From: Microbacterium nymphoidis
GTDB taxonomy: Bacteria > Actinomycetota > Actinomycetes > Actinomycetales > Microbacteriaceae
Length of the DNA: 64,000 nt
NCBI RefSeq assembly: GCF_021044885.1
Contig: NZ_JAJNOD010000006.1
Location: 1 to 64,000, forward strand
Reading direction: 5' to 3'
Shown here: in pieces, positions 9,214-17,811 of the stretch
How the letters are laid out: each line of letters begins with the position of its first letter
Numbering within the stretch: the stretch's first letter is position 1
Notes under the pieces: model-generated
Databases searched by the model: none
The model's input: only the letters and a program-made list of their open reading frames with translations
Told to the model about the DNA's origin: nothing
Position numbers and translations under genes: made by a program

Positions 9214-10508
9214 CCGTGACTGACATCCAGACTCCCGCCCCGGCGGCGACGGCGGACATCAAACCGCCGCTGAAGCTGAAGGTGCCGGTGTCGCTGACCG
9301 TCGCGTTCGCGCTGCTCGGCCTGCTGCTGCTGCTCGCGCCCCGCCACGGGGACGCCATCTTCAACCTGGACCCGAACTCGTCCCAGAAGATTCCGGTCGT
9401 GCTCGGGGATCTGCCTGTGCCCGCCGACGTGACCATCGCGTTCTGCATGGTGGTGCTCGCTCTCCTCACTGCCTGGACCTGGTTCGCCACGGCGACCCGG
9501 CGCAAGGCGGGGGCCTGGGCACCGGTGATCTTCGGCGCGCTGGCCGTGTTCGTCTTCGTGACGTGGGCCGCGGCCGGCGCCAGCGGCAAGGTCCCGGTCG
9601 TGGGCCTGCTCTCGGGCGCGCTCTCGCTCGCCGTGCCGCTCGTGTTCGGCGCGCTCGGCGGCATCATCGGCGAGCGCGTGGGTGTTGTCAACGTGGCGAT
9701 CGAGGCGCAGTTCCTCCTCGGCGCGTTCATGGCGGCGATCACGTCGTCCATCACGCACAACCCGTACGTCGGACTGATCGGCGCGATGATCGGCGGCATG
9801 CTGGTCGCCTTCGTCCTCGCCGCGTTCGCGATCAAGTACCTGGTGGAGCAGGTGATCATCGGTGTCGTGCTCAACGGCCTCGTGCTCGGTCTCACGAGCT
9901 TCCTGTACCAGATCGTGCTGGTGCCGAACGCTCCCGCTCTGAACACCCCCGCGCAGTTCGGCAACCTGAAGATCCCACTGCTCGGAGACATCCCGGTGAT
10001 CGGCCCGGTGCTGTTCAACCAGCCGTTCATCGTGTACCTGATGTACATCGTGGTGCCGCTGGTGGCATTCAGCCTGTACCGCACCCGCTGGGGTCTGCGC
10101 GTTCGTGCCGTGGGCGAGTACCCGCGCGCCGCCGACACCGTGGGTATCAACGTGAACCGTGTGCGCTTCACCAACGTCGTGCTCGCCGGCGCGATCGCCG
10201 GTGTGGGCGGTGCGTACTTCACGCTCGCCTCGGTGCCGCTGTTCACGCAGAACATGACCAACGGCCTCGGCTTCATCGCCCTCGCCGCGGTCATCTTCGG
10301 CCGCTGGGACCCGATGCGCGCGACCTTTGCCGCGCTGCTGTTCGGCTTCGCGCAGAACCTGCAGAACACCTTCAGCGCCCTGCAGTCGCCGGTGCCGAAG
10401 GAGTTCCTGCTCATGCTGCCGTACGTCGTCACCCTGATCGCCGTGGCCGGCTTCGTCGGCCGCATCAAGGGTCCGGCGGCGTCGGGCAAGCCCTACATCA
10501 AGGGCTGA
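9210..10508 (+). CDS. Nucleoside ABC transporter permease 2
   Basis: A 432-residue second permease of the BPD_transp_2 (YufQ-like) family, partner of the preceding gene. It has about nine or ten spans, the GERVGVVNVAIEAQ segment and the GEYPRAADTVGI coupling loop. The ATG at 9210 is fixed by the ATGA overlap; the long in-frame extension back to 8415 lies inside permease 1 and is not coding. It ends just before a palindromic intergenic repeat. Confidence 0.92.
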   Translation: MTVTDIQTPAPAATADIKPPLKLKVPVSLTVAFALLGLLLLLAPRHGDAIFNLDPNSSQKIPVVLGDLPVPADVTIAFCMVVLALLTAWTWFATATRRKAGAWAPVIFGALAVFVFVTWAAAGASGKVPVVGLLSGALSLAVPLVFGALGGIIGERVGVVNVAIEAQFLLGAFMAAITSSITHNPYVGLIGAMIGGMLVAFVLAAFAIKYLVEQVIIGVVLNGLVLGLTSFLYQIVLVPNAPALNTPAQFGNLKIPLLGDIPVIGPVLFNQPFIVYLMYIVVPLVAFSLYRTRWGLRVRAVGEYPRAADTVGINVNRVRFTNVVLAGAIAGVGGAYFTLASVPLFTQNMTNGLGFIALAAVIFGRWDPMRATFAALLFGFAQNLQNTFSALQSPVPKEFLLMLPYVVTLIAVAGFVGRIKGPAASGKPYIKG

Positions 10509-10521
10509 CACATTTCATAGC

Positions 10522-10564
10522 GCGCGAATGGGCCCAATTCGACCCGGATTGGGCCCATTCGCGC
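10522..10564. repeat. Intergenic palindromic repeat, copy A
   Basis: A perfect 17-bp inverted repeat (10522-10538 with 10548-10564) with a 9-base loop, preceded by TTTCATAG. It shares the TTCAT(A/C)G(C/T)GCGC left border with copies at 30388 and 31931. It lies between permease 2 and the cytidine deaminase gene and could also act as a terminator. Confidence 0.65.
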
Positions 10565-10610
10565 ACAACGGAGATCGTCGACGCGGCCACGAGCCGCAGG
10601 AGAGGAAGAC

Positions 10611-11009
10611 ATGGACATCGCCTGGGACGAGCTGCGAACGGCGGCCGTGGAAGCCATGCAGAAGGCCTACGTGCCGTACTCGAGATTCAAGGTGGGCGCT
10701 GCTGCACTCGTCACCGACGGACGCATCGTGTCGGGCTGCAACGTGGAGAACGCCTCGTACGGTGTGACCCTCTGCGCTGAATGCGGCCTGGTGTCGGCGC
10801 TGCACATGTCCGGGGGCGGCCAGCTGGTGGCCTTCGTCTGTGTGGACGGTGAGGGGCGCACGCTGATGCCGTGCGGTCGCTGCCGGCAGCTGCTGTTCGA
10901 GCACGCGGTGCCGGGCATGCTGCTGGAGACCGTCTCCGGCATCCGCACCATCGACGAGGTCCTGCCGGACGCGTTCGGTCCCCGCAACCTCGAGGAGGCG
11001 GCACGATGA
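10611..11009 (+). CDS. cdd: Cytidine deaminase
   Basis: A 132-residue homotetrameric-type cytidine deaminase that converts (deoxy)cytidine to (deoxy)uridine. The zinc ligands are C55, C88 and C91 in the CAE and PCGRC motifs, and E57 is the catalytic proton shuttle. The CNVENASYG segment binds the nucleoside. The start follows AGGAGAGG at good spacing. It overlaps deoA by ATGA and lies downstream of the nucleoside importer, so imported cytidine can be passed to pyrimidine salvage. Confidence 0.96.
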   Translation: MDIAWDELRTAAVEAMQKAYVPYSRFKVGAAALVTDGRIVSGCNVENASYGVTLCAECGLVSALHMSGGGQLVAFVCVDGEGRTLMPCGRCRQLLFEHAVPGMLLETVSGIRTIDEVLPDAFGPRNLEEAAR

Positions 11010-12298
11010 CCCTGGAGCCGTTCGCCGCCGTCGACGTCATCGCCGCCAAGCGCGATCGTCACCCCGTCGCCGAGGACGCCCTCCGATGGATGATTGACGC
11101 CTACACGCGCGGCTACGTGTCGGATGCGCAGATGTCGGCGTTCGCGATGGCGATCTTCCTCAACGGCATGAGCCGCGACGAGATCCGCGTGATGACCGAG
11201 GCCATGATCGCCTCCGGGGAGCGGATGAGCTTCGACGGGCTCGGCAAGACGACGGTGGACAAGCACTCCACCGGCGGCGTCGGAGACAAGATCACGCTTC
11301 CGCTCGCGCCGCTGGTCGCCGCATTCGGCGTCGCGGTGCCGCAGCTGTCCGGTCGCGGTCTCGGGCACACCGGTGGGACGCTCGACAAGCTCGAATCGAT
11401 CCCGGGGTGGCGTGCGGCGCTGTCGAACGAGGAGATCTTCGCGCAGCTGCGAGGCGATGCCGGAGCGGTCATCTGCGCCGCCGGCACCGGGCTCGCCCCC
11501 GCCGACAAGAAGCTGTACGCCCTGCGTGATGTCACCGGCACCGTTCAGGCCATTCCGCTGATCGCCTCGTCGATCATGTCGAAGAAGATCGCCGAGGGCA
11601 CCAGCGCGCTGGTGCTGGACGTGAAGTTCGGCTCGGGTGCCTTCATGCAGGACATCGACCGTGCCCGCGAACTGGCCGAGACCATGGTCGCGCTGGGAAC
11701 GGACTCCGGCGTCTCGACCACGGCCCTGCTCACCGACATGAACGTGCCGCTCGGACTCGCGATCGGTAACGCGAACGAGGTGCGCGAATCGGTGGAGGTG
11801 CTCGCCGGCGGCGGCCCGGCCGATGTCGTGGAGCTCACCCTCGCGCTGGCACGCGAGATGCTGGCACTGGCCGGGCAGCCCGATGCGGATGTCGAGGCGG
11901 CTCTCGCCGATGGGCGCGCGATGGACCACTGGCGCAGCATGATCATCGCGCAGGGCGGCGATCCGGATGCTGCGCTTCCCGTGGCCCGCGAGACGCACAC
12001 CGTGACCGCGCCGCGTGACGGATTCGTCACGCGGCTGGAGGCCCTTCCCTTCGGCGTGGGGGCATGGCGACTGGGCGCTGGTCGTGCTCGCGCCGAGGAC
12101 GCCGTCGTTCATGCGGCCGGCATCGATCTGCACGTGAAGCCCGGCGACGCCGTGCGTGCGGGAGATCCGGTCTTCACCCTCTCTGCGGAGGACGAGGCCC
12201 GCTTCGCCGGTGCTCTCGCCTCGGTGGAGGGCGCGTGGGAGATCGGCGACACCGCCCCCGAGCGCACGCCGATCGTGCGCGAGCGCATCACCGCGTGA
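11006..12298 (+). CDS. deoA: Thymidine (pyrimidine-nucleoside) phosphorylase
   Basis: A 430-residue phosphorylase that cleaves thymidine or deoxyuridine with phosphate to base and deoxyribose-1-phosphate. The family signature SGRGLGHTGGTLDKLE and the phosphate-site KHSTGGVGDK segment are present. The C-terminal lobe is of normal length. The ATG at 11006 overlaps the cdd stop and has GAGGAGG upstream. Whether it prefers thymidine or is a broader pyrimidine-nucleoside enzyme cannot be told from the sequence. Confidence 0.95.
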   Translation: MTLEPFAAVDVIAAKRDRHPVAEDALRWMIDAYTRGYVSDAQMSAFAMAIFLNGMSRDEIRVMTEAMIASGERMSFDGLGKTTVDKHSTGGVGDKITLPLAPLVAAFGVAVPQLSGRGLGHTGGTLDKLESIPGWRAALSNEEIFAQLRGDAGAVICAAGTGLAPADKKLYALRDVTGTVQAIPLIASSIMSKKIAEGTSALVLDVKFGSGAFMQDIDRARELAETMVALGTDSGVSTTALLTDMNVPLGLAIGNANEVRESVEVLAGGGPADVVELTLALAREMLALAGQPDADVEAALADGRAMDHWRSMIIAQGGDPDAALPVARETHTVTAPRDGFVTRLEALPFGVGAWRLGAGRARAEDAVVHAAGIDLHVKPGDAVRAGDPVFTLSAEDEARFAGALASVEGAWEIGDTAPERTPIVRERITA

Positions 12299-12304
12299 AT
12301 TCCT

Positions 12305-12341
12305 GCTGCCGTGGACTCGACCGAGTCGGGTCCACGGCAGC
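12305..12341 (+). terminator. Hairpin after deoA
   Basis: An 11-bp stem (12305-12315 with 12331-12341) holds an inner 4-bp stem. It begins 7 bp past the deoA stop and separates deoA from the adenosine deaminase gene. Confidence 0.65.
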
Positions 12342-12450
12342 GCTTCGTCCGCTCGGCGGCGCGCCCGCGATGACACACGCGCTCGTATCCCGCGGCCTCA
12401 CCGCGTAGTCTGCGAGTGCCTCTCTTTCGCCACGTCCCTCCGGAGGAAAC

Positions 12451-13566
12451 ATGTCCATCGACGCCCACGGCGATGTCCGCATCGACGGTGTCTCGCTGCG
12501 CAGCCTGCCCAAGGTCTCGCTCCACGATCACCTGGATGGCGCCGTCCGCCCCGAGACGGTGGTGGAACTGGCGGCGGAGGCCGGTATCGAACTGCCGGCC
12601 GCCGACGCCGACGGTCTCGTGGCGTGGATGCTGCAGCGCACGCAATCCGGATCTCTGGAGGAGTACCTCACGGCGTTCGAGCCGGTGCTGGCCGTGCTGC
12701 AGACCCGGGAGGCGCTGACCCGGGTGGCGCGGGAGTACGTGGAGGACCTTGTTGCGGACGGCGTGGTGTACGGCGAGGTCCGCTGGGCACCGGAACTGCA
12801 CATCGCGGGCGGCCTGTCGATGGCGGAAGCCGTGGACGCGGTACAGGACGGCTTGGAGCAGGGCGAGGACGACGCCGACGACAACGACGCGGAGATCCGC
12901 GTTTCCCAGATCCTGTCGGCGATCCGTGGGGGCGCGTACGTGCGTGAGGTCGCCGAGCTGGCTGTCGCGTCGCGCGACGCCGGCGTGGTCGCATTCGACA
13001 TCGCGGGTGCCGAAGACGGCAACCCGGCATCGGAGTACGCCGATGTCTTCACCTATCTGGCGAACGAGTTCCTCCCGGTGACGGTGCACGCGGGCGAGGG
13101 CGCCGGAGTGGACTCGATCCGTTCGGCGCTGATCGACGGGCGTGCCCTCCGTCTCGGGCACGGCACGCGCATCGCCGAGGACCTCAGCATCGTGGGCCGC
13201 GCCGACGACGAGGTGCGCGTGCAGTTCGGCGACGTCGCTCGCTGGGTGCGCGACCGGGAGATCCCGCTCGAGCTGTCGCCGTCCTCCAACCTGCAGACCG
13301 GCGCCATTGAGGCGTGGGGCGACCAGATCGCCGACCACCCCTTCGATCTGCTGTTCCAGCTCGGCTTCGCGGTCACCGTGAACGCCGACAATCGCACCAT
13401 GAGCCGCACCTCGCTCACCCGGGAGCTGGCGCTGCTGGCCGAAGCGTTCGGCTACGGGCTGGAGGACATCGAGTCGTTCCAGCTCAATGCCGCCGCTGCC
13501 GCGTTCCTGTCGGTGGAGGAACGCGAGGAGCTGATCGAGCTCATCGGCGAGGGCTTCGCCCGCTGA
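12451..13566 (+). CDS. add: Adenosine deaminase
   Basis: A 371-residue metal-dependent deaminase that converts adenosine to inosine. Metal-site motifs are HDHLDG near residues 26-31, HAGEG and LGHGT; SPSSN and VNADNRTMS follow near the C-terminal strands. The last motif differs from the common NTDDP form but keeps Asp. GGAGGAAAC precedes the ATG. With the purine nucleoside phosphorylase near 30 kb it would feed adenosine into hypoxanthine salvage. It completes the nucleoside run. Confidence 0.94.
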   Translation: MSIDAHGDVRIDGVSLRSLPKVSLHDHLDGAVRPETVVELAAEAGIELPAADADGLVAWMLQRTQSGSLEEYLTAFEPVLAVLQTREALTRVAREYVEDLVADGVVYGEVRWAPELHIAGGLSMAEAVDAVQDGLEQGEDDADDNDAEIRVSQILSAIRGGAYVREVAELAVASRDAGVVAFDIAGAEDGNPASEYADVFTYLANEFLPVTVHAGEGAGVDSIRSALIDGRALRLGHGTRIAEDLSIVGRADDEVRVQFGDVARWVRDREIPLELSPSSNLQTGAIEAWGDQIADHPFDLLFQLGFAVTVNADNRTMSRTSLTRELALLAEAFGYGLEDIESFQLNAAAAAFLSVEEREELIELIGEGFAR

Positions 13567-13610
13567 GCCGAGGTGCCGGGCGGCCACTTCGCAGGGTGGC
13601 TGCTCGGCTC
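13565..13610. terminator. Hairpin between convergent add and the SDR gene
   Basis: An outer 8-bp stem (13565-13572 with 13603-13610) and an inner 5-bp stem (13583-13587 with 13596-13600) fill the gap between two converging genes. It is a plausible two-way terminator. Confidence 0.45.
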
Positions 13611-13629
13611 GGGGCACCCGGCCCCGGGG

Positions 13630-14586
13630 TCACTCGTTCGCGAGGCCGGGATGCGTGGCGAGGTAGGCGTCGAAGGCCTCCGCAGATGTCTTCGACGGCG
13701 TGTAGCCGAAGTCCTGTTTCAGCGCGTCGTTCGCGAGCACAGGGCGGTACCGGAGGAAGCGGACCTGTTCCGGACCCCAGGGCACCAGCTTCAGCGCCCG
13801 GCCGATCCGCAGGCCGGCCGCGAGGGCCGGGGCGGGAATGGTGAGCAGCGGCTTGCCGAGCCGCCGCGCCAGTTCGGGCACGGTGAGGGCGCCGTCGCCG
13901 GCGACGTTGTAGATGCCCGCGGGTCCGTCGGTGGCCGCCCGGGCCATCGCCGCCGCGACGTCGTCGACCCACACGAAAACGAAGGGGGAGTCGGCGCCGG
14001 CGATGCGCAGGATGCGCTTGCCATCCCACATCGCCGTGATCTGGTTGCGAACGGTGGGTCCGAGGATCGTGCCAATGCGGAAGACCACCTGCTCCAGCTC
14101 CGGGTGATCCCTCCGCGCGTCCGCAAGCATCTCCTCGACCAGCCGCTTGTGGCGTGAGTAGCTGAACTCGTCGTTGCCGCGCACCGGGTCGCTCTCGCGC
14201 AGCCAGGGCGGATTGTCGGCGTGATACCCGTATGCGGCACCGGAGCTGGAAACGACGAGGCGGCGCACACCGGCGCACATGCAGGCCTCCAGCACGTTGC
14301 GGGAGCCATCGACGTCCACCCGGTACTCGACGGCGACATCTCCGCCGGGATTGACGATCGCCGCCAGGTGGACCACCACGTCGATGCGGTGCTCGCGCAG
14401 GAGGGGTCCGAGGGCGTGCGGGTCGGTGACGTCGCAGACCGCCTCGATGACCCCGTGCCGTGCCGTGCGCCCGGCGATATCCGCGGACACCACGACGGAG
14501 ACGTCATCCCGTTCCTGCAGAGCCGTCACCACGTGGGAGCCGAGGAACCCGCTTCCCCCGGTGACGAGAACGCGCCTCCCCGTCAT
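13630..14586 (-). CDS. NAD-dependent epimerase/dehydratase family protein
   Basis: A 318-residue extended short-chain dehydrogenase. The nucleotide-binding motif VTGGSGFLGSH is at 6-16. The catalytic Tyr-x3-Lys appears as YSRHK, with the upstream Ser in SSSGAAYG. The substrate is not predictable; sugar-nucleotide epimerase, reductase and NmrA-like roles are all open. The ATG at 14586 overlaps the stop of the upstream symporter gene (ATGA), so the two are co-translated. Confidence 0.8.
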   Translation of the reverse strand: MTGRRVLVTGGSGFLGSHVVTALQERDDVSVVVSADIAGRTARHGVIEAVCDVTDPHALGPLLREHRIDVVVHLAAIVNPGGDVAVEYRVDVDGSRNVLEACMCAGVRRLVVSSSGAAYGYHADNPPWLRESDPVRGNDEFSYSRHKRLVEEMLADARRDHPELEQVVFRIGTILGPTVRNQITAMWDGKRILRIAGADSPFVFVWVDDVAAAMARAATDGPAGIYNVAGDGALTVPELARRLGKPLLTIPAPALAAGLRIGRALKLVPWGPEQVRFLRYRPVLANDALKQDFGYTPSKTSAEAFDAYLATHPGLANE

Positions 14587-15539
14587 CCTTCCCGCCCGCC
14601 GATGCTGCGGCCGGATGCGTCTCCCCGCGACGACCCCGTGCGAACGCGAGTGCGCCAGGCCCAGAGCGATGACACGATGAGGCCGGCGATGATGTCCCAG
14701 ATGCCCCACCAGCCGGCCACGATCGCCATTCCGCCGAGGCCGCCGAAGAACGTGAACACGAGCCCGAGCCCGAGTCCCGCATTGCGGATGCCCACCTCGA
14801 ATGTCATCGCCTTGCGCTCGCGCGTGCCGAGTCCGCCCAGTACGGCGGTGCCGTAGCCGAGCCCGAGCGCCACGGCGTCGTGCACCGTCACGACGATCAC
14901 CAGCAGTCCGAGCACGGAGACGAAGATCGCCCAGTTGCCCACGAGCGCCACCGCGATGAACGCGACGAGAGCGATGAGGCTGAACCAGTGCACGATCGGG
15001 TGTGCCCGCCGGGCGAATCCGGGAAGCTTGGCCCGCAGCAGCAGACCGAGGCCGAACGGCAGCCCGACGATGAGGAGGACCTCCAGCAGCATCTGCCCGG
15101 GGTTCAGAGTGACGGCCTCGAGGATGTCGCGCGTACGCGGGTTCAGTGAGCCCCAGAAGGCGATCGAGAGCGGCATCGCGAAGATGTACATCACGTTGCC
15201 GACGGCGGTCATCGACACGGACAGGGCCACGTTGCCGCCGGAGCGATGCGTCAGCACCTGGGAGATGTTGCCCGGTGGGCAGCAGGCCACCAGGATCATG
15301 CCGAGCGCCATGGAGTCGGTCACCGGGAGCACGAAGGTGAGGCCGAAGGTCACCAGCGGCAGCAGCAGGAGCTGCGCCAGGATCGCGATGATGAACGGCT
15401 TCGGGTGCGTGAGGACCACCCGGAAATCGCTCGGGGCGGTGTCGAGGGCGATGCCGAGCATGATGAGGCTCAGCACCACGTTGAGGGCGAGCAGCGAGCC
15501 GGGCGCGACCTGGATCGCGTCGATGACATCAGGATTCAT
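14583..15539 (-). CDS. Bile acid:sodium symporter (SBF) family protein
   Basis: A 318-residue integral membrane protein with nine or ten predicted spans. The ACCPPGNISQVLTHRSGGN stretch is characteristic of the BASS/SBF transporter family. Bacterial members move small organic anions with sodium; the substrate here is unknown. It starts 33 bp downstream of a flavin monooxygenase and overlaps the SDR gene, giving a probable four-gene minus-strand unit with the TauE-like gene. Confidence 0.85.
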   Translation of the reverse strand: MNPDVIDAIQVAPGSLLALNVVLSLIMLGIALDTAPSDFRVVLTHPKPFIIAILAQLLLLPLVTFGLTFVLPVTDSMALGMILVACCPPGNISQVLTHRSGGNVALSVSMTAVGNVMYIFAMPLSIAFWGSLNPRTRDILEAVTLNPGQMLLEVLLIVGLPFGLGLLLRAKLPGFARRAHPIVHWFSLIALVAFIAVALVGNWAIFVSVLGLLVIVVTVHDAVALGLGYGTAVLGGLGTRERKAMTFEVGIRNAGLGLGLVFTFFGGLGGMAIVAGWWGIWDIIAGLIVSSLWAWRTRVRTGSSRGDASGRSIGGREG

Positions 15540-15572
15540 GCGGGACCTGGCCTCGGCGACGGGAGCGGGGGT

Positions 15573-16922
15573 TCATCGCGCCAGCGCCTTCGGCCGGCGA
15601 CGGCGTCTTTTCAGGGTGCCCGGCGCATCCGCCACCACGAGCGAGCCGAGCGCATCGCGCACGGCGGCGCGGTAGGCGTCCTTGTTCACGTAGTACGACA
15701 TGCGATCCAGCCCCAGGTACCGGTAACCGCCCGTGGTGTCCGGCCATCGGTCTTCCGTCACGCGACGGCGGAACTCGGCGGCCCGTGACGGATGCAGCTG
15801 CGCAGCGCGCAGGTAGGCGGCGATGAGCTCCGCCTGCTCGTAGCGCCCCTGCCAGCCGATGCCGGATGCCTCGATCATTCCCATCACGTACAGGCCGGAG
15901 AAGTCGGGCGGGAAGATGTTCAGGAACAGATCGGGGGAGGCGCCGCGCCAGTGCAGTGCCTCCCGCTCGACGAAGGGGTAGTCCAGCGTGTATCCCGTTG
16001 CCAGCAGCACGAGGTCGTAGTCGTCCGACGAGCCGTCGCGGAAGTGCACCGTGCTGCCGTCGAAGCGGTCGATGTCGGGACGGATGCGGAGATCCCCCTG
16101 ACCGAGGTGGTTCAGGATCAACGTGTTGACGATGGGGTGCGACTCGTAGATCTTGTAGTCCGGCTTCGGGAAACCGAACCGGACCGGGTCGCCGGTGAAG
16201 ACCTGCAGCACCCGCTTGTCGATGAACTGCTTCACGGGAGCCGGGAGCGGGCGTCCCTGGTTGAGCGTGTCCGACGGGCGCCCGAACAGGTAGCGGGGTA
16301 CGAAGTAGTACCCCCGGCGCACGCTCATGTCGACGGCCGCGGCGTGGTGGACCGCGTCCACGGCGATGTCGCACCCGGAGTTCCCGGCGCCGATGATGAG
16401 CACGCGCTTGCCGTCGAGCTGGGCGGCGCTCTTGTAGCGGCTGGTGTGCATCAGCTCGCCGCTGAACTCACCGCTGAACTCGGGGATGTTGGGGTGGGCG
16501 AGGGTGCCGTTGGCGAGGATCACGCCCGCATGGCGTCGCTCGATCGTGCCCTCCGGTCCCTCCGCAACCACCAGCCAGCCGGAGACGTCCTGCCGTACCG
16601 ACACCACCGTGGTGTCGAACCGGAACTGCGCGGTGAGGCCGAACGTGTCCGCGTAGTCGCGGAAGTACTGCCGCATCACGCGGTGCCCGGGGTAGTCCGC
16701 GGTGTCGGGCAGCGGGAACTCGCGGAACTGCGTCGTGGTGCGCGAGGAGATCAGGTGTGCCGACTCGTACATCGTCGATCGGGGATTGTCGATGTCCCAG
16801 AGGCCGCCCACACCGGAGGAGGACTCGTAGCCCTCGAACGGGAGGCCGCCGGCCTGGAGGGCCCGTGCCGCGGCCAGACCGCTGGGGCCGGCGCCGATGA
16901 TGGCATACGTGGATCGTTCCAC
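15573..16922 (-). CDS. Flavin-containing monooxygenase
   Basis: A 449-residue class B flavoprotein monooxygenase. The FAD motif GAGPSG is at 10-15, the FMO/BVMO-type motif near FSGELMHTSRY lies mid-protein, and the NADPH motif GAGNSG follows. LATGYTLDYPF is the C-terminal ATG motif. Family members oxygenate soft N or S atoms, or ketones. Neighbouring TauE-type and SBF transporters suggest a small sulfur- or nitrogen-containing substrate, but this is inference. GGAGTACCCGT precedes the ATG. Confidence 0.88.
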   Translation of the reverse strand: MERSTYAIIGAGPSGLAAARALQAGGLPFEGYESSSGVGGLWDIDNPRSTMYESAHLISSRTTTQFREFPLPDTADYPGHRVMRQYFRDYADTFGLTAQFRFDTTVVSVRQDVSGWLVVAEGPEGTIERRHAGVILANGTLAHPNIPEFSGEFSGELMHTSRYKSAAQLDGKRVLIIGAGNSGCDIAVDAVHHAAAVDMSVRRGYYFVPRYLFGRPSDTLNQGRPLPAPVKQFIDKRVLQVFTGDPVRFGFPKPDYKIYESHPIVNTLILNHLGQGDLRIRPDIDRFDGSTVHFRDGSSDDYDLVLLATGYTLDYPFVEREALHWRGASPDLFLNIFPPDFSGLYVMGMIEASGIGWQGRYEQAELIAAYLRAAQLHPSRAAEFRRRVTEDRWPDTTGGYRYLGLDRMSYYVNKDAYRAAVRDALGSLVVADAPGTLKRRRRRPKALAR

Positions 16923-16988
16923 GGGTACTCCGTACGTCTTCGTTGCGGATGGGACCGGGGTGGTCAGTTTCGGGTGTGACGCGCTCGC

Positions 16989-17714
16989 TCAGCCGGCGAG
17001 GGCGACGATGCCCCGCACGAACACGACGATCGTGCCGAGCCAGGCGAAGCCGAGCATACCCTGTCGCGCGATCGGCGCAGGGACGAATCGCACCAGCAGC
17101 GACCCCACCACGATTCCGGTCGCCGTGGCCACGCCACCCCACACCAGATCGCTCGCTGGGACCGGCGGCAGACCGCGAAACAGCACGGCGAGCAGACTCA
17201 GTCCCACGAACACCGCCTGCACACTCGCGGCGAAGGAGCGCTGCTCCCACTCGGTGGCGACGGCATATGCCCCCAGCACCGGACCGGACATCCCGCTCGC
17301 GACGTTCAGTGCTCCGGCCGAGGCCCCCGCGGTGAGCGTGCCGGATCGGCCGTGATACAGACGGGAGAAGCCCGGGATGCGGCTGGCGGTGAGGGCGAAA
17401 GCGGCGAGCGCGGCGATGAGCAGCAGCATCGCGGGCTCCGGCAGCAGCCGGACCGCCCACGCCGCCAGCGGCGCGACGACTGCGGCGGGCAGGAGCAGCC
17501 ACAGCACCCGGCGCCACACGATCTGCTTCCACACGAGCGGGAGAGCGGCGAGGGAGGCGATGAGGGCGAGGAAGACGCTCATCGCTGTGCCCGTGTACGC
17601 CCCGTAGAGCAGGATCACTGGTGCCGTGAGAACCAGCACGAAACCGAGTCCGGTGATCCGCTGGATGACGCCGGCGACGAGGGCGGCGCAGGCGAGCAGG
17701 AGCGGGGTCAGCAC
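16989..17714 (-). CDS. TauE/SafE-type sulfite/anion exporter
   Basis: A 241-residue membrane protein with seven or eight spans of the TauE/SafE family (sulfite, sulfoacetate and related anion export). The two-fold repeat has ITGLGF near the N-terminus and SGMSGP mid-protein. I use the GTG at 17714 because the hydrophobic domain starts there and a -10 TAGAGT (17722-17727) lies 7 nt upstream, the leaderless pattern seen elsewhere in the window. The frame continues upstream to 17990, but that part overlaps mtlD antisense and looks non-coding. Confidence 0.82.
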   Translation of the reverse strand: MLTPLLLACAALVAGVIQRITGLGFVLVLTAPVILLYGAYTGTAMSVFLALIASLAALPLVWKQIVWRRVLWLLLPAAVVAPLAAWAVRLLPEPAMLLLIAALAAFALTASRIPGFSRLYHGRSGTLTAGASAGALNVASGMSGPVLGAYAVATEWEQRSFAASVQAVFVGLSLLAVLFRGLPPVPASDLVWGGVATATGIVVGSLLVRFVPAPIARQGMLGFAWLGTIVVFVRGIVALAG

Positions 17715-17721
17715 GCCCGCT

Positions 17722-17727
17722 ACTCTA
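17722..17727 (-). promoter_or_regulatory. -10 element for the TauE-like gene (leaderless pattern)
   Basis: TAGAGT on the minus strand ends 7 nt before the GTG at 17714. It supports that start codon. Confidence 0.4.
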
Positions 17728-17752
17728 TGCGACCTCCACGGGTCGCTTCGGT

Positions 17753-17795
17753 CTGTGGGCGAGAACCGCCGCAATGCGCCGATTCTCGCCCACAG
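17753..17795 (-). terminator. Inverted repeat downstream of mtlD
   Basis: A perfect 13-bp stem (17753-17765 with 17783-17795) with a 17-base loop, beginning 17 bp past the mtlD stop. It probably ends the mannitol operon transcript. Confidence 0.55.
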
Positions 17796-17811
17796 GCGGA
17801 AGTCTCGCCTG

